A stretch of 64,000 nt of DNA from Pseudorhizobium banfieldiae (GTDB lineage Bacteria; Pseudomonadota; Alphaproteobacteria; Rhizobiales; Rhizobiaceae), in contig NZ_FO082820.1 of the NCBI RefSeq assembly GCF_000967425.1, positions 62,001 to 126,000 on the forward strand, in the 5' to 3' direction. Under the pieces are notes generated by a model that made no database searches, was not told the DNA's origin, and was given only the letters and a program-made list of their open reading frames with translations. Positions within the stretch are counted from its first letter, which is position 1. Each line of letters starts with the position of its first letter. This document shows, piece by piece, positions 62,519 to 64,000 of this stretch. The translations under genes and the position numbers were made by a program.

Positions 62519-62803
62519 TCACCACAGCTCCAGATACAAATCCCGCCAGTCCGGGTTCCGCTCTTCGATCAGCGCGATCTTCCACTTGCGGTACCACTGC
62601 TTCATGGTCTTTTCCCGCTGGATGGCGTCGCGGACGTCCCAGTGCTCCTCATACCAGACGAGCTGTGTCAGCCCGTATCTGGAGGTGAAGCCGGGTGTCA
62701 GTCCTTCGCGATGCTCGTAGATGCGGCGTGCGAGATCGGACGTCACGCCGATGTAGAGCGTCCCGTGCTTGTGGTTGGTGACGATGTAGACATATCCCGC
62801 CAT
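62519..62803 (-). CDS. GIY-YIG family minimal endonuclease
   Basis: This 94-residue protein consists of little more than the GIY-YIG nuclease domain: GYVYIVTNHKHGTLYIGVTS is the signature, followed by DLARRIYEHREG with the catalytic Arg, and the metal-binding Glu probably in the AIQREKTMKQW region. It is similar in size to YhbQ/UPF0213 proteins and has no extra DNA-binding domain. The ATG at 62803 lacks a strong Shine-Dalgarno; an upstream in-frame TTG would lie inside repeat copy C. The gene is bounded on both sides by perfect inverted 41-bp REP-like copies, its stop only 2 bp from copy B. Nuclease activity is inferred from family. Confidence 0.9.
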   Translation of the reverse strand: MAGYVYIVTNHKHGTLYIGVTSDLARRIYEHREGLTPGFTSRYGLTQLVWYEEHWDVRDAIQREKTMKQWYRKWKIALIEERNPDWRDLYLELW

Positions 62804-62847
62804 GCGTGCAGGATGGTGGGGCCGGTACGTGTTCGTCAAGCGGGCAT

Positions 62848-62888
62848 GCTTGGGTTTGGATCCTCGGGTCAAGCCCGAGGATGACGAA
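62848..62888 (+). repeat. REP-type palindromic element, copy C (forward)
   Basis: A 41-bp element with stem ATCCTCGGG, loop TCAAG, stem CCCGAGGAT, preceded by GCTTGGGTTTGG and followed by GACGAA. It is identical to the reverse complement of copy B. The GIY-YIG coding start is 45 bp away, on the other strand. Confidence 0.95.
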
Positions 62889-63179
62889 TGGGGAGGGGGA
62901 TGCCCGGTGCCACAAGAGAAGTTTGCGGTGGAGGCGCGCGATCACCAACGTCTCACCTGAGGAGTCCGCAACGAGTCGGGCCTCGGGTCTTTCGACCGGC
63001 CGTCTTCTCCCATCAGCACCCTCTCCTTCCTGTTCGCGTTAGCAACGCGCGGATCAGCCCAATTCCCTTCCGGAGTATCTGGCCGACAAACACGAGGCCA
63101 TGCCTCAGACACCTTACGCTACCCGTTCTGCGACCTTTTGCTCCGCCCTCTCTTGGGGCACCCATGGCACCCCCTCTCT
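62889..63179. other. Interior of the second REP-bounded unit, no gene seen
   Basis: I see no convincing gene here. The left edge (CGGTGCCA...GAAGT...GGTGG) resembles the sequence after copy A, and the right edge (TTTTGCTCCGCCCTCTCTTG) resembles that before copy B. So 62848-63220 is a diverged, longer direct copy of the unit at 62252-62516. Confidence 0.6.
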
Positions 63180-63220
63180 TTCGTCATCCTCGGGCTTGAC
63201 CCGAGGATCCAAACACAAGC
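63180..63220 (-). repeat. REP-type palindromic element, copy D (reverse)
   Basis: It differs from copy B at one of 41 positions (AAACACAAGC in place of AAACCCAAGC). With copy C it bounds the second composite unit and lies 70 bp upstream of the YedK-type gene. Confidence 0.92.
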
Positions 63221-63249
63221 CCGCCACCTTGTCGTCCCTCCTGCCATCG

Positions 63250-63289
63250 CCTCTCCCCACCCACCCCCTCCCGCCCTACCTCACCCCCC
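63250..63289 (-). promoter_or_regulatory. G-quadruplex-capable tract directly before the YedK-type gene
   Basis: The plus strand is a 40-nt pyrimidine-rich tract ending in CCCCCC at the start codon. The complementary strand has six G-runs of 3-6 with loops of 1, 1, 1, 1 and 7 bases, meeting the usual G4 rule several times over. It also means the start codon has no Shine-Dalgarno. Confidence 0.6.
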
Positions 63290-63928
63290 ATGTGCAACGA
63301 CTACGAACAACACATCCGCTATGCCGAATACCTCCGCGCGCTGGAGGAGCAAGGCCTTGCCGCCCCGCCGCATCAGAGCGAGGCGGATCTCCCCCGGGCG
63401 GATGACGTGCGGATCGGCGATCTCGCCCCGGTGATGCGGGCGGAAGGCGAGGGCGTAGTGGCGCTGTCGTCCATGCGCTTCGGCTTCCCGCCGCCAGCTT
63501 CAGCCAAAGGGGGCAAGAAGGGCGGGCCGGTGTTCAACTTCCGCTCGGAAGGCCGAAGCTTTGCGCAAAGCCGCCGCTGCCTCATCCCGGCCTCGGCCTT
63601 CTTCGAGTTCACCGGCACGAAATACCCCAAGGCCAAGCACCGCTTCACGCTGAAGGACGCGCCCTTCCTTTGCATCGCCGGGCTTTGGCGGGATGTGGGG
63701 CGCGAGGCAGCAGGCGAGGGGGAGAAGAGCAACCAGCCCCCCGCCTTCACCATGCTCACCACCGCCCCCGGCCCCGACGTCGCCCCCATCCACGACCGCC
63801 AGGTCGTGGTGCTGCGGCCCGAGGACTGGCGCCACTGGCTCCATCTCACCAAACCCGAAGCCGACCTCCTCCGCCCCTTGCCGGCGGGGTCGCTCGCCGT
63901 GGAAGAGGTGCGGTCGGGGAGTGACTGA
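63290..63928 (+). CDS. SOS response-associated peptidase (YedK/HMCES family)
   Basis: This 212-residue SRAP-domain protein crosslinks to abasic sites in single-stranded DNA. Catalytic residues are all present: Cys2 (MCNDYEQH), Asn83 (FNFRSEG), Glu106 (ASAFFEF) and His168 (APIHDRQVVVL), close to E. coli YedK Cys2, Asn75, Glu105, His160. Because Cys2 must be the second residue, the start at 63290 is fixed even though no Shine-Dalgarno is present and the upstream is C-rich. MCND replaces the more usual MCGR. It lies just beyond REP copy D and before a different palindromic repeat. Confidence 0.92.
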   Translation: MCNDYEQHIRYAEYLRALEEQGLAAPPHQSEADLPRADDVRIGDLAPVMRAEGEGVVALSSMRFGFPPPASAKGGKKGGPVFNFRSEGRSFAQSRRCLIPASAFFEFTGTKYPKAKHRFTLKDAPFLCIAGLWRDVGREAAGEGEKSNQPPAFTMLTTAPGPDVAPIHDRQVVVLRPEDWRHWLHLTKPEADLLRPLPAGSLAVEEVRSGSD

Positions 63929-63948
63929 GGTAGTGCCTCTCCTCCGTC

Positions 63949-63991
63949 ATTCCTGTGCCCGGACTTGATCCGGGGATCGGTCACAGGAATC
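63949..63991. repeat. Second-family palindromic repeat after the YedK-type gene
   Basis: Nested inverted repeats: outer ATTCCTGTG/CACAGGAAT and inner CCCGGA, CTTGA, TCCGGG. The inner CTTGA loop plan parallels the REP copies A-D but the sequence differs. The window ends shortly afterwards. Confidence 0.75.
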
Positions 63992-64000
63992 CAGCAGCGC

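Noticed and set aside
62252..63220. Possible CRISPR array
   Set aside because: Four repeats alternate in orientation, are palindromic and have unequal spacing that includes a gene; there are no cas genes.

Overview
The window is a high-GC alphaproteobacterial chromosome segment and almost certainly comes from the Rhizobiaceae (Rhizobium/Agrobacterium/Sinorhizobium/Ciceribacter group). Support comes from a GcrA-type regulator, a full-length PodJ polarity protein, a SAM-II riboswitch before metZ, an lptC-lptA-lptB-rpoN block, a two-domain dCTP deaminase, DUF6460 and TIGR02186 proteins, and the order gcrA / argD-argF-hslO-apaG-metZ. Most genes are core housekeeping genes. Assignments rest on reading motifs and on memory of gene families; no database was searched.

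Layout. 0-5.3 kb: pyrE and a PfkB sugar kinase, convergent with pgi, then fadD. 5.4-10 kb: a PRC-barrel protein, then a GNAT-like protein facing a tightly coupled acyl carrier protein / acyl-adenylating ligase / NadE-type amidating enzyme operon. 10-13.3 kb: exonuclease III, a DHDPS-type aldolase with an RraA/HMG-aldolase-like partner, two small proteins and tRNA-Thr(CGT). 13.4-18.2 kb: nitronate monooxygenase family protein, a membrane protein of unknown function, polyphosphate kinase 2 and a PhoR kinase. 18.2-25.6 kb: gcrA, arginine biosynthesis, Hsp33, ApaG, MetZ under a SAM-II riboswitch with its own terminator, dCTP deaminase, tRNA-Gly(CCC). 25.65-26.95 kb: an apparently complete IS481-family element 10 bp beyond tRNA-Gly. 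27-36 kb: a secreted unknown, a GT2 glycosyltransferase divergent from a solute-binding protein, an S24/XRE repressor, an orphan LuxR-type response regulator, DUF952-pyrD, and MATE-CAP-DUF6460. 36-44.3 kb: a TPR-methyltransferase, tandem YitT proteins, rpoN-lptBAC, sppA-ihfB-lapA. 44.3-51.7 kb: Lhr-like helicase with PdeM, an ECF sigma/anti-sigma pair divergent from a DUF4394 protein, TIGR02186 coupled to a TauE/SafE permease. 51.9-61.3 kb: podJ and the beta-oxidation operon fadE-fadA-fadB/J. 61.3-64 kb: a visibly AT-richer unknown gene and a REP-type repeat cluster surrounding a GIY-YIG nuclease gene, then a YedK/HMCES homologue.

How parts work together. A near-palindromic site with core ACGTTTACGCAAACGT occurs in front of the acyl-CoA dehydrogenase operon and the nitronate monooxygenase gene, with a half-matching copy before fadD, suggesting one lipid or branched-chain catabolism regulon spread over 50 kb. 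The gcrA-argD gap holds six GANTC (CcrM) sites, five of them within 76 bp. The most unusual structure is at 62.25-63.22 kb: four copies of a 41-bp palindromic element in alternating orientation form two diverged direct composite units, and a minimal GIY-YIG endonuclease gene lies exactly between them, bounded by perfect inverted 41-bp copies. From memory of Sinorhizobium meliloti and relatives, two conserved neighbourhoods look broken: pst-phoU-phoB is missing between phoR and gcrA, and hpf-ptsN is missing after rpoN.
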